24,117 bases of DNA from JBBRBB01 sp038206235 (GTDB lineage: Bacteria; Bacteroidota; Bacteroidia; Chitinophagales; Chitinophagaceae). Positions 1-6,959 of this stretch are shown here, in pieces (position 1 is the first letter of the stretch; each line of letters begins with the position of its first letter). Location: assembly GCA_038206235.1 (NCBI GenBank), contig JBBRBB010000043.1, positions 1-24,117 of the forward strand, written 5' to 3'. The translations under genes and the position numbers were made by a program. The notes beneath the pieces are model-generated. The model ran no database searches. It saw only the letters and a program-made list of their open reading frames with translations, and had not been told where the DNA came from.

Positions 1-1367
1 CTAACGCACCCGTATTTAATCCCCACATAATTACTATTTACCGCATACAGGTTTAGCTCGTTATCAAGCAATATGGGCGCTGTGCCCCAGTCAAAATTAT
101 TGTAGGCTCCGGAGCTTGTAGTGTCGATATCAATTCTTGAAAGTAAAGCTCCCTGCGGAGCGTATTTAAATATTTGACCGCCGGCATGATATACATAAAA
201 TTTTTGTACAAATACGTTATTGAATTTATCTGTAATTACAGAAATCGGGTCTCCACTCAAATCCCTCGAATCTTTGATTATTTGTGTCCATAATAATAAA
301 CCCTGTGAAGATACCTTTGAAGTGTTTAAAGAATTTTGGAGGCATTGGCATCTGCCCGAAAAAACCACATTACCTGCATTATCTGCATCCATTGCCTGAA
401 GATAGTGTTCATTAGTACTATAACGCCATATTTCAGAGCCATCTGAAATTTTCAGTTTCAAAATAAAATCTTGAATTTGTGAAACGTATATTAAACTTCC
501 ACCTATATAAATTGCCTGTCCGGCTTTATAAAATTTTATTTTTATACCACTCTCCTCATATTTATCTCCCTGGCCAGAAGTTAGAATTTTCTCCCAGGCG
601 CTGTCGCCGGTGGTTGTATATTTTGCAACAAGCAGGTCCTGAACTTTTTTATCAAAGCTATTATAGCTGTCACCCGTTACATATACGTTTCCTGCATCAT
701 CCAGCACAGCATCATTTACAATGCAGCCGAGTAACTTTCCGTGTACGTTTGGTCCTGGTGTGCGCCTGATATATTTTCGCCATAATTCATTGCCTTGCGC
801 ATTGTACTTCACGAGAAAAATACCATGTTCGCTGTTATTAAAATTTGTGATGCCGGCTATTGTGGCATTTCCGTTTTTATCAATCAAAATTTTTTGCGGC
901 AGGTCATCATCCAATGCGGCAGTTCCGTCGAAGGTTTTTTTCCATAAAAGATTTCCGGCAGGGCTGTATTTTGCAATAATAGCATTCCTGTCATTATTCT
1001 CATAATGTGGAAATGTGATAAAAACATTTCCTTCCTTGTCTGCAGCTACATGAGACCGCGTATAATAATAATTATCAGAAAATGCGCCATTTGTATTTAA
1101 TGAACTGTGTGCAGGTAAGGATTTTTGCCATAGACCCTGTCCCGATTTTGAGCATTTGCTTAGAACAACCGAACTATTTGCTCCAATAGATGCCGCTAAC
1201 TCAGCGACGATTAATATTTGACCAGAGGAATCAAGCGTGCAGTCGTCAGTGGATATATTAAATTGAGACGTTGGTGTATCGCAAAGTATCCATTGCTCAG
1301 TGTAATTTTGAGCCTGAATATAGCTGTAAGCAAACGCTAATGCAAAAAATAATAGAATTGTTTTCAT
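1..1367 (-). CDS. Secreted SBBP-type beta-propeller-like repeat protein, 3' end outside window
   Basis: The minus strand is open without a stop from an ATG at 1367 to the window edge, giving 455 complete codons of an unfinished protein. Residues 1-20 form a signal peptide (MKTILLFFALAFAYSYIQAQ, likely cut after AQ). The rest alternates two short motifs. One is an aromatic/charged strand such as AKYSPAGNLLWKK (132-144), LVKYNAQGNELWRK (185-198) or VAKYTTTGDSAWEK (247-260). The other is a D-x-x-GN-x-x-x-x-G turn, such as DKNGNATIAG (163-172), DDAGNVYVTG (223-232) or DNAGNVVFSG (329-338). This pattern is typical of SBBP/beta-propeller repeat proteins of Bacteroidota, which are exported and often carry a C-terminal type IX sorting domain. 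The C-terminus is not visible, so that cannot be tested. It is divergently oriented to nuoA with about 150 bp between them. Ligand and function are unknown. Confidence 0.85.
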   Translation of the reverse strand, partial: MKTILLFFALAFAYSYIQAQNYTEQWILCDTPTSQFNISTDDCTLDSSGQILIVAELAASIGANSSVVLSKCSKSGQGLWQKSLPAHSSLNTNGAFSDNYYYTRSHVAADKEGNVFITFPHYENNDRNAIIAKYSPAGNLLWKKTFDGTAALDDDLPQKILIDKNGNATIAGITNFNNSEHGIFLVKYNAQGNELWRKYIRRTPGPNVHGKLLGCIVNDAVLDDAGNVYVTGDSYNSFDKKVQDLLVAKYTTTGDSAWEKILTSGQGDKYEESGIKIKFYKAGQAIYIGGSLIYVSQIQDFILKLKISDGSEIWRYSTNEHYLQAMDADNAGNVVFSGRCQCLQNSLNTSKVSSQGLLLWTQIIKDSRDLSGDPISVITDKFNNVFVQKFYVYHAGGQIFKYAPQGALLSRIDIDTTSSGAYNNFDWGTAPILLDNELNLYAVNSNYVGIKYGCV

Positions 1368-1493
1368 AAAAAATTTTTTAAGTTAAAGAAAGAGCGACAA
1401 TTTACACAATTAACAATAGGAAGGCGTGGAATTGCGGGAGTTTTTTTAAAAAACTATATCCGCAATTACATTCTGTATTTACTGCCGGCATCG

Positions 1494-1501
1494 TATTTTT
1501 G
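1494..1501 (+). promoter_or_regulatory. Candidate Bacteroidota -7 promoter element for the nuo operon
   Basis: TATTTTTG fits the Bacteroidota consensus TAnnTTTG exactly and ends 16 bp before the nuoA ATG at 1518. A transcript starting about 6 bases downstream would have a 5' leader of only about 10 nt. No good -33 TTTG element is visible at the expected distance; TTCTG at 1471-1475 is the nearest. The assignment rests on one motif and its position. Confidence 0.45.
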
Positions 1502-1517
1502 CATATAAAACTTACAA

Positions 1518-1919
1518 ATGTATTTAATCAATATATTGCTCGATGTAAATAATACAAACACCTCGTTCGATTATTTTCCAATAGCGCTTCAGTTGCTTTT
1601 TGCGGCAGGCTTTGTTGCTACTATGATGCTCTTAACTCACCTGATTGGGCCAAAACGAAAAACCAGTGATAAATTAGAAAGTTTTTCAAGCGGTATTGAA
1701 AGCCATGGCGATGCACGCCAGCCAATGGCAATTAAATACTTTCTGGTTGCCATTTTATTTGTTTTGTTTGATGTGGAGATAATATTTTTTTATCCTTACG
1801 CAGTTAATTTCAGAGCCTTGGGATGGACAGGCTTTGCAGAAGTTTTATTATTTATTGCCTTTTTTCTTGCAGGTTTTATTTACATAATAAAACGCGGTGC
1901 ATTGAAATGGGAAGACTAA
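1518..1919 (+). CDS. nuoA: NADH-quinone oxidoreductase subunit A
   Basis: Small membrane subunit of respiratory complex I, sitting where the membrane arm meets the peripheral arm next to NuoH, NuoJ and NuoK. The 133-residue length fits the family. Three hydrophobic segments are visible (about 22-42, 71-91, 99-123). The conserved loop between the first two contains KLESFSSGIESHGDARQPMA-like sequence (about 52-71), matching the family's Y/F-ESG-x-x-P-x-G-x-A-x-x-x-x-x-x-x-Y-F pattern. It continues into KYFLVAILFVLFDVEIIFFYP with the typical FDVE acidic motif. It is the first gene of the operon, 86 bp ahead of nuoB. Confidence 0.97.
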   Translation: MYLINILLDVNNTNTSFDYFPIALQLLFAAGFVATMMLLTHLIGPKRKTSDKLESFSSGIESHGDARQPMAIKYFLVAILFVLFDVEIIFFYPYAVNFRALGWTGFAEVLLFIAFFLAGFIYIIKRGALKWED

Positions 1920-1938
1920 AATTTATTGCTTTATTTAA

Positions 1939-1981
1939 GATTGAATATTTAATATTTAGGACATCTCTAAAATATTCAATC
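1939..1981. repeat. Imperfect inverted repeat in the nuoA-nuoB gap
   Basis: GATTGAATATTT (1939-1950) is mirrored by CTAAAATATTCAATC (1967-1981), with an internal five-base bulge (AATAT) in the left arm. The same AATATTTAATATTT wording recurs nearby at about 1990-2000. It could form an AT-rich RNA hairpin between nuoA and nuoB. It resembles the low-complexity intergenic decoration seen in the other nuo gaps rather than a terminator, because twelve more subunits follow. Confidence 0.5.
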
Positions 1982-2005
1982 TGCAATTTTAAATATTAAA
2001 TAGCT

Positions 2006-2593
2006 ATGCGTCCTGTACGTTTTAATATTAATCCGAAGAAAACAGACATTCACGATAATGTTGCAATCGCTGACATGCCGCCGGGCTTGCAGGGAGAAGG
2101 ATATTTTGCTACTTCTTTTGAGAAGATAGTAGGGCTTGCCCGAAAGAATTCAATTTGGCCTCTTCCTTTTGCTACCTCATGTTGCGGTATAGAATTTATG
2201 GCTTTGATGGGCTCTCATTATGATTTGGCCCGTTTTGGTTCTGAGCGTTTAAGCTTTACTCCAAGGCAATGCGATTTGCTGATGGTAATGGGTACCATAG
2301 CAAAAAAAATGGCTCCCGTTTTAAAACAAGTGTACTTGCAAATGGCAGAGCCGCGTTGGGTATTGTCTATGGGAGCCTGTGCCAGTTCTGGTGGAATATT
2401 CGATACTTACAGTGTGCTGCAGGGCATTGACCAAATAATTCCTGTGGATGTATATGTGCCCGGTTGCCCTCCGCGGCCTGAAGCAGTTATAGATGGCATT
2501 CTGCTAATACAGGAACTTGTGCTCAATGAAAGTTTAAGACGCAGGAACAGTGAGCATTATAAGGCTCTGTTAGCAAGCTATGGAATACAATAA
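2006..2593 (+). CDS. nuoB: NADH-quinone oxidoreductase subunit B
   Basis: Peripheral-arm subunit that carries the terminal [4Fe-4S] cluster N2, which reduces quinone. The ligand cysteines can be placed: the adjacent pair C59-C60 in SCCGIEF, C125 in GACASSGG, and C154 in VPGCPPRPE. The quinone-facing segment (ALMGSHYDLARFG, 66-78) is also conserved. The 195-residue length fits the family. Nothing is missing and no fusion to NuoC or NuoD is present. Confidence 0.98.
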   Translation: MRPVRFNINPKKTDIHDNVAIADMPPGLQGEGYFATSFEKIVGLARKNSIWPLPFATSCCGIEFMALMGSHYDLARFGSERLSFTPRQCDLLMVMGTIAKKMAPVLKQVYLQMAEPRWVLSMGACASSGGIFDTYSVLQGIDQIIPVDVYVPGCPPRPEAVIDGILLIQELVLNESLRRRNSEHYKALLASYGIQ

Positions 2594-2596
2594 ACA

Positions 2597-2632
2597 ATGT
2601 GCTGATGTGATAATATGCTAATGTGCTAATGA
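2597..2632 (+). repeat. Degenerate (GTGCTAAT)n micro-repeat, nuoB-nuoC gap
   Basis: Just after the nuoB stop lies a run of near-identical 8-9 base words: TGTGCTGA, TGTGATAA, TATGCTAA, TGTGCTAA. The reverse-complement form of the same wording (TTAGCACATTAGCACATTAG) occurs in the nuoI-nuoJ gap at 13851-13870, so this is a dispersed family found in both orientations. No coding potential or stable hairpin is apparent. Confidence 0.6.
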
Positions 2633-2678
2633 TAAAAAAAGAGCATAGATTTCATTGCCAAATTATCGAATTTAAACA

Positions 2679-3182
2679 ATGTCTTTAACCAACGAAATAA
2701 TTAAACAACGCTTACACGAAAAATTTGGGGAACAGGTTTCCAATTTCGAAGAGCCTTATGGCATGTTTACATTTGAAGCCTCAAAAGAAATGAATTTAAA
2801 AGTGCTTCAATTTTTGTATGATGATAAACAACTTCGTTTTCAATTTCTAACTACATTATGCGCCGTTCATTATCCAGATAATATTGGAAATGAGCTTGCC
2901 ATTGTATATCATTTGCATAATTTGATTGATAATGTTCGCATCCGGTTTAAAGTGTTCACTGATATTAATCAGCCAGATATTTATACAGCAACAAAACTCT
3001 ACGAAGCCGCAAACTGGCTTGAAAGAGAAACTTATGATTTTTTTGGAGTAAACTTTCTCGGCCATCCCAATTTAAAAAGAATTTTAAATGTTGATGAAAT
3101 GGATTATTTTCCTATGCGAAAAGAATATCCTTTAGAAGAAATGACAAGGGAAGATAAAGATGATGCTATGTTTGGAAGATGA
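2679..3182 (+). CDS. nuoC: NADH-quinone oxidoreductase subunit C
   Basis: The 30-kDa peripheral-arm subunit, which contacts NuoB and NuoD and has no cofactor. At 167 residues it is a stand-alone NuoC, not a NuoCD fusion. The family signature is near the C-terminus: ANWLERETYDFFGVNFLGHP (111-130), followed by LKRILNVDEMDYFPMRKEYPL. The signature Glu-Arg-Glu and the aromatic DFFG segment are both intact. The stop is followed directly by a CCCCTAAAGGGG-type repeat. Confidence 0.97.
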   Translation: MSLTNEIIKQRLHEKFGEQVSNFEEPYGMFTFEASKEMNLKVLQFLYDDKQLRFQFLTTLCAVHYPDNIGNELAIVYHLHNLIDNVRIRFKVFTDINQPDIYTATKLYEAANWLERETYDFFGVNFLGHPNLKRILNVDEMDYFPMRKEYPLEEMTREDKDDAMFGR

Positions 3183-3211
3183 AAAACCCCCTAACCCCCT
3201 AAAGGGGGAAC
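3183..3211 (+). repeat. Family-A dispersed repeat, plus orientation (nuoC-nuoD gap)
   Basis: AAAACCCCCTAACCCCCT followed by AAAGGGGG starts immediately after the nuoC stop. CCCCCT pairs with AGGGGG to give a short GC hairpin in an AT-rich context. Related copies lie at 3307-3329, 6114-6155, 11827-11850, 14413-14445, 14516-14560, 14902-14925, 14951-14979 and 18332-18378. Confidence 0.75.
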
Positions 3212-3230
3212 TATGGAGAACAAAATTTAT

Positions 3231-3264
3231 CTGATGATTTGATGATTTGCAAATGTGATAATGA
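3231..3264 (+). repeat. TGATGATTTG micro-repeat, nuoC-nuoD gap
   Basis: The word TGATGATT occurs twice in tandem (CTGATGATTTGATGATTTGC) and is followed by AAATGTGATAATG. A close relative, GATGATATGCAAATGTGTT, is at 13812-13830 in the nuoI-nuoJ gap. This belongs to the low-complexity intergenic words of this operon; no function can be assigned. Confidence 0.5.
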
Positions 3265-3306
3265 AATGGCACCGGAATAATAAAATTCTTTTCACAATAA
3301 TTAAAA

Positions 3307-3329
3307 AAGTCCCTTTAGGGATTTAGGGT
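3307..3329 (-). repeat. Family-A dispersed repeat, minus orientation, abutting the nuoD start
   Basis: AAGTCCCTTTAGGGATTTAG plus GGT is the reverse complement of the ACCCTAAATCCCTAAAGGG form of family A. Its last base is directly followed by the nuoD ATG. Ribosome access to nuoD therefore depends on sequence inside the repeat. The AGGG at its end lies only one base from ATG, too close for a standard Shine-Dalgarno. Confidence 0.75.
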
Positions 3330-4556
3330 ATGACAGACCAACATCATATTAAGCTTCCTGAAGGTTCCATTGAAAAGCAAACCACTACTTTAAATTTAGG
3401 GCCTACACATCCTGCAACACATGGTGTGTTTCAAAACATTCTTGAGTTAGATGGAGAGCGTGTTGTAAGTGCAGAACAAACTATCGGCTATATTCACAGA
3501 GCATTTGAAAAATTAGCTGAGCGTAGACCTCTGTACCAAATAACCACGCTCACAGACCGTATGAATTATTGCAGCAGCCCCATCAATAATATGGGCTGGC
3601 ATCTCACCTGCGAAAAATTGCTTAAAATTAAAACCCCAAAGCGGGTAGATTATTTGCGAATAATAATGATGGAGCTTGCCCGCATTTCGGACCATCTTAT
3701 TTGCAACTCTGTTGTTGGGGTAGATACTGGTGCCTTCACCGGCTTTTTATATGTAATGCAATACAGGGAACTCATCTATGAAATTTATGAAGAAGTTTGC
3801 GGCTCCCGCTTAACCACAAACATGGGTCGTATCGGAGGCTTTGAAAGAAATTTTACAAACAAAGCTTTTGAAAAGCTTGAAAAATTTCTAAAAGAATATC
3901 CTCATGTACTAAAAGAGTTTGAAAACCTGTTTACACGCAACCGCATCTTTATGGACCGCACTATTGGGGCAGGTCCCATTACTGCAGAACGGGCTTTGAA
4001 CTATGGATTCACAGGCCCCAACCTTCGTGCCGCCGGTGTTGATTACGATGTGCGTGTGCACTCTTCTTACAGCAGCTACGAAGATTTTGATTTTAAAATT
4101 CCTGTAGGCAAAACAGGCGATTGTTACGATAGGTTTTTGGTGCGCAACGAGGAAATGTGGCAAAGCCTGAAATTAATAAACGATGCGCATAAAAAAGTTC
4201 AGGAATTCAAAGGTGAAGAGGCAGAAGTATATCATGCAGATGTTCCGGAATATTATCTTCCTGAGAAAGAAGATGTTTATACAAAGATGGAGGCGCTCAT
4301 TTATCACTTCAAAATTATTATGGGCGAAACTGATATTCCCAAAGGCGAAGTATATTTTAGTGTAGAAGGCGGTAATGGCGAACTGGGGTTTTATTTAATC
4401 AGTGATGGCGGAAGAACGCCCTACCGCCTGCATTTCAGACGACCCTGCTTTATTTATTACCAGGCTTTTAATGAATTGGTAAAAGGCGCAATGCTCAGTG
4501 ATACAATTGTTGTATTAAGCAGTTTAAACTTAATTGCAGGTGAAATGGATAGTTGA
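3330..4556 (+). CDS. nuoD: NADH-quinone oxidoreductase subunit D
   Basis: The 49-kDa peripheral subunit, which with NuoB forms the quinone-binding chamber. Diagnostic residues are intact: GPTHPATHG (24-32), whose second histidine H31 corresponds to the quinone-headgroup histidine, and Y80 in LTDRMNYCSS, the partner tyrosine. The C-terminus shows the family ending FINLSSLN/D-like: VVLSSLNLIAGEMDS. Length is 408 residues, normal for a separate NuoD. The start abuts a dispersed repeat. The stop overlaps the next gene as TGATG, implying translational coupling to the accessory gene at 4556. Confidence 0.98.
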   Translation: MTDQHHIKLPEGSIEKQTTTLNLGPTHPATHGVFQNILELDGERVVSAEQTIGYIHRAFEKLAERRPLYQITTLTDRMNYCSSPINNMGWHLTCEKLLKIKTPKRVDYLRIIMMELARISDHLICNSVVGVDTGAFTGFLYVMQYRELIYEIYEEVCGSRLTTNMGRIGGFERNFTNKAFEKLEKFLKEYPHVLKEFENLFTRNRIFMDRTIGAGPITAERALNYGFTGPNLRAAGVDYDVRVHSSYSSYEDFDFKIPVGKTGDCYDRFLVRNEEMWQSLKLINDAHKKVQEFKGEEAEVYHADVPEYYLPEKEDVYTKMEALIYHFKIIMGETDIPKGEVYFSVEGGNGELGFYLISDGGRTPYRLHFRRPCFIYYQAFNELVKGAMLSDTIVVLSSLNLIAGEMDS

Positions 4557-4786
4557 TGAAAGAAAAAAGAAAGATAGAATTAGTTGCAAAAAAAATGTCT
4601 TTTGCTGAGGAAGAAGATGCAGATATTGAATACTGGGCAAATCTTCCGGTTATTGAAAGAATGCGTCAGGCATTTGATTGGAATAAACAAGTTTGGAAGC
4701 ATATTTTGAAAAATGAATATTCTGAAAAAATACAAAGAACCGGCGAAAAAAAAATAAAAACCCTTACAGACGAAGATGATTTTTAA
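4556..4786 (+). CDS. Small charged protein of unknown function, paired with a downstream nucleotidyltransferase-fold gene
   Basis: 76 residues, rich in Lys and Glu, with no membrane segment. The ATG at 4556 is used because it forms a TGATG overlap with the nuoD stop; a TTG three bases upstream is possible but less likely. The body contains EEEDADIEYWANLPVIERMR (18-37) and an aromatic helix-like segment FDWNKQVWKHIL. I do not recognise a named family. Its end overlaps the start of the nucleotidyltransferase-fold gene by 11 bases. A small charged ORF translationally coupled to an NTase-fold ORF is the usual build of a toxin-antitoxin-like pair. The role as antitoxin or partner is inferred only from this arrangement. 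Confidence 0.75.
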   Translation: MKEKRKIELVAKKMSFAEEEDADIEYWANLPVIERMRQAFDWNKQVWKHILKNEYSEKIQRTGEKKIKTLTDEDDF

Positions 4787-5243
4787 TAATGATTTTATCG
4801 ATTTAATACACTTACTCCAAAAACGAAATACCAAATTTGTTTTAGTTGGCGGAATGGCAGTTTTAATTCATGGCCATTTTCGAACTACAAAAGACATGGA
4901 TATTTTTTATGAAGGCACGGAAGAAAATGGAAATAAGATTTTAGAAAGTATAAATGAATTCGGATTTAGTTATCTTAAATTAAATTTAGAAGATGTGTTA
5001 GACAAAAACGGATATATAAAATTGGGACGTGAACCTGTAAGGATTGATTTGTTTTGCGATTTGCCCGGTGTTAGCTTTGAAGAAGTTTATGAGAAGGCAA
5101 TTGATTATGAAGATGAGGATATAAAAATAAAAGTGATACATGTAAATCATTTGATTGAAAACAAATTGAAAGTAGGTCGTCTTCAGGATTTAGATGATGT
5201 AAAAAAACTACAAAAAATTATTCAGAAGCAGAAGAAAAAATGA
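4776..5243 (+). CDS. Nucleotidyltransferase-fold protein (polymerase-beta superfamily, DUF6036/AbiEii-like)
   Basis: 155 residues. The N-terminal half has the marks of a minimal NTase fold: LVGGMAVLIHGHFRTTKDMD (23-42). G25-G26 match the G-G/S motif, H32-G33 and R36-T37-T38 follow, and D40-x-D42 form the metal-binding pair. Next comes a helical region and LGREPVRIDLFCDLPG (about 84-99), where the D in RIDLF could be the third acidic residue. Proteins of this build occur as stand-alone or toxin-like nucleotidyltransferases in Bacteroidota. It sits between nuoD and nuoE, overlaps the small gene upstream by 11 bases, and ends one base before the nuoE ATG. Substrate and toxic activity are unknown. 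Confidence 0.75.
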   Translation: MIFNNDFIDLIHLLQKRNTKFVLVGGMAVLIHGHFRTTKDMDIFYEGTEENGNKILESINEFGFSYLKLNLEDVLDKNGYIKLGREPVRIDLFCDLPGVSFEEVYEKAIDYEDEDIKIKVIHVNHLIENKLKVGRLQDLDDVKKLQKIIQKQKKK

Positions 5244-5244
5244 T

Positions 5245-5742
5245 ATGCAATTTTCTCAGGACAAATTACAACAGGTACAGGAACTCATGAGCCATTATCC
5301 TCAAGGCAAACAGAAAAGCGCCTTGCTTCCTTTATTACACATTGCACAACAGGAATTTGGCGGCTGGCTTAGTGTTGAAACCATGAACTATGTTGCATCA
5401 TTACTAAAAATCGAACCCATTGAAGTGTATGAAGTGGCCACCTTCTACAGCATGTATAACCTAAAGCCTGTGGGTAAATATATGTTCGAAGTTTGTCATA
5501 CCGGCCCCTGTATGCTCAATGGTAGTGATGAAATTATCGCTTATATAAAATCGAAGCTCCGCATTACACCCGGAGAAACAACACAAGATGGAATGTTTAC
5601 TTTAAAAACGGTTGAATGCCTCGGTGCTTGTGGCTATGCGCCTATGATGCAGCTCGGAAAATATTACAGGGAACATCTTACAAAAGAAAAAGTTGATTCA
5701 ATTATTGAAGAATGCAGAGCTCATGCTGCAACAAACAATTAA
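5245..5742 (+). CDS. nuoE: NADH-quinone oxidoreductase subunit E
   Basis: The 24-kDa thioredoxin-like subunit, which binds [2Fe-2S] cluster N1a next to NuoF. The four ligands are visible: C84 and C89 in VCHTGPCM (C-x4-C), and C125 and C129 in ECLGACGYAP (C-x3-C). The N-terminal helical part includes ALLPLLHIAQQEFGGWLS (26-43) and the family VATFYSMY (64-71). The 165-residue length is normal. The ATG lies one base after the stop of the NTase-fold gene, which suggests coupled translation across the accessory cassette. The next stretch, to 7968, is accessory before nuoF resumes. Confidence 0.97.
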   Translation: MQFSQDKLQQVQELMSHYPQGKQKSALLPLLHIAQQEFGGWLSVETMNYVASLLKIEPIEVYEVATFYSMYNLKPVGKYMFEVCHTGPCMLNGSDEIIAYIKSKLRITPGETTQDGMFTLKTVECLGACGYAPMMQLGKYYREHLTKEKVDSIIEECRAHAATNN

Positions 5743-5747
5743 TTCAA

Positions 5748-6105
5748 ATGGGGAATCACAACCGCCATATTAAGAGTAAGAGAACATCGCCAAGCAGAAA
5801 AATACGCTGATGTCGAATTTTTGGTTGACAGTGGAGCTGTATATCTTGTTCCCGGAAAAATTTTGGATAAATTGGGAATAGAGCCTTATAAAGAAATGAG
5901 CTTTTCATTAGGTGATGGAACTATAATCGAAAAAAAAATTTCTTCAGCTTATTTTGAGCTTAAAGGCGAAGGTGGTGCTGCACCTGTAATTTACGAAGAA
6001 GAAGGTTCCATTTCAATATTAGGTAGTACAACATTAAGTGCAATCGGTTTAATGTTTAATCCTTTTACCAGAACCTTGCATCCCATGCGTATGTTATTAG
6101 TTTAA
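5748..6105 (+). pseudogene. Retropepsin-like aspartic protease, copy 1, frameshifted after the start codon
   Basis: The body (5776-6105) encodes a clan AA, retropepsin-like fold with the catalytic motif LVDSGA followed by LVPGKILDKLGIE, the flap-like SLGDGTIIEKK and a C-terminal ILGSTTLSAIGLMFNPFTR. The body frame has no usable start upstream of the motif; it runs straight back to the nuoE stop. An ATG at 5748 begins ATGGGGAATCAC. Removing one G would read M-G-I-T-T-A-I-L-R-V and continue in frame into the body, so a one-base insertion in a G run appears to have broken the gene. A TTG at 5821 would leave the catalytic Asp at residue 3. Relative to copy 2 at 6585 one serine codon is missing (AVYLVP against AVYSLVP). 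The biological substrate of such stand-alone bacterial retropepsins is unknown. Confidence 0.65.
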
Positions 6106-6113
6106 TCATTCTT

Positions 6114-6155
6114 GAGTCCCTTTAGGCCTGCCCGACGCAGGCGGGGATTTAGGGT
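6114..6155 (-). repeat. Family-A repeat with a nested GC palindrome
   Basis: The flanks GTCCCTTTAG and GGATTTAGGGT match the repeat at 3307-3329 base for base. An extra segment of about 19 bases lies between them (about 6125-6143) and contains the palindrome GCCTGC...GCAGGC. The extra block therefore looks inserted into the apex of an existing element. The repeat precedes the VOC gene and follows retropepsin copy 1. Confidence 0.75.
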
Positions 6156-6168
6156 AAAACCATAAATT

Positions 6169-6576
6169 ATGAAATTAAATCCTTACCTCAATTTTTCCGG
6201 CAATGCCGAAGAAGCATTGAACTTTTATAAAGATGCTTTAGGTGGTGAAATAGTTGCTATCCAACGCTATGGCGACAGTCCCATGCCGAGCGATGAAGAT
6301 TATAAAAACAAAATAATGCATGCTCGCTTTGTGTTTGATGATAATCTCATCATGGTATCAGATGTGTTTAAAGATAGTCGGGTAACAACTGGCGGGCAAA
6401 TACAATTGTCAATTGAAGTGGACGATGTAAATAAAATGGATGATGTATTCAACAAAATGGCTGAGGCCGGAAAAATTACCATGCCTTTAGCAGAGCAATT
6501 CTGGGGTGCAAAATTTGGAATGCTCACTGATAAATTTGGCGTAGGCTGGATGTTTAATTGCCAGTTGAAAAAATAA
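6169..6576 (+). CDS. VOC-superfamily (PhnB/glyoxalase-like) protein
   Basis: 135 residues, the usual size of PhnB-type VOC proteins. The N-terminus LNPYLNFSGNAEEALNFYKD (3-22) is the standard opening strand and helix. It is followed by ALGGEIVAIQRYGDSPMPSD, a mid-domain HARFVFDDNLIMVSD, GGQIQLSIEVDD (strand) and the C-terminal PLAEQFWGAKFGMLTDKFGVGWMFNC (108-133). This is one complete vicinal-oxygen-chelate domain pair. Members include glyoxalase/bleomycin-resistance-like and demethylubiquinone-methyltransferase-like proteins, and most have no known substrate. It lies between two retropepsin-like copies in the nuoE-nuoF gap and has no obvious link to complex I. Confidence 0.88.
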   Translation: MKLNPYLNFSGNAEEALNFYKDALGGEIVAIQRYGDSPMPSDEDYKNKIMHARFVFDDNLIMVSDVFKDSRVTTGGQIQLSIEVDDVNKMDDVFNKMAEAGKITMPLAEQFWGAKFGMLTDKFGVGWMFNCQLKK

Positions 6577-6584
6577 AATATATA

Positions 6585-6952
6585 ATGGGCATAACTAATA
6601 AAAAGATTATCGTAAAAAAAGTCATGATGCAAGAAAGTCTTCAGCGATTAATTTTTTGATTGATAGCGGTGCAGTTTATAGTCTTGTGCCCGGAAGAATT
6701 TTGAAAGAGCTTGATATTAAAGCACACAGGGAGTTGGATTTTTCTCTTGCAGACGGAACAATAATAAAAAGAAAAGTGGGCGATGCATATTTTGAGCTGA
6801 ATAATGAAGGCGGCGCAGCACCCGTAATATTTGGAGAAGAACACGATGACCCTTTATTGGGTGCCGCAACATTAGAGGCTTTACGGCTTGTACTTAATCC
6901 GTTTACAAGAGAACTATATCCTATGCGTATGCTCCTGATAGGAATGAAATAA
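6585..6952 (+). pseudogene. Retropepsin-like aspartic protease, copy 2, frameshifted between start and catalytic motif
   Basis: The body contains FLIDSGAVYSLVPGRILKEL, SLADGTIIKRK, AYFELNNEGGAAPVIFGEE and PLLGAATLEALRLVLNPFTR, closely similar to copy 1 about 0.85 kb upstream. The natural start appears to be ATGGGCATAACT at 6585, but that frame stops at TGA 6657-6659. One more A in the A run at 6600-6604 would join M-G-I-T-N-K-K to D-Y-R-K-K-S-H-D-A-R and then to the intact DSGA body. A TTG at 6656 is the only nearby alternative start and leaves almost nothing before the catalytic Asp. A -1 ribosomal slip on AAA-AAG would restore the same protein, so loss of function is likely but not certain. 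Confidence 0.65.
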
Positions 6953-6959
6953 AATTTTT

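Noticed and set aside
479..1005. Two plus-strand open frames of about 95 codons
   Set aside because: They lie antisense to the secreted repeat protein, which has a signal peptide and clear repeats. The plus-strand translations are unlike any protein and have no ribosome-binding site.
3183..3211. Telomere-like CCCTAA repeat
   Set aside because: Only two units, within a hairpin element dispersed through a bacterial operon.
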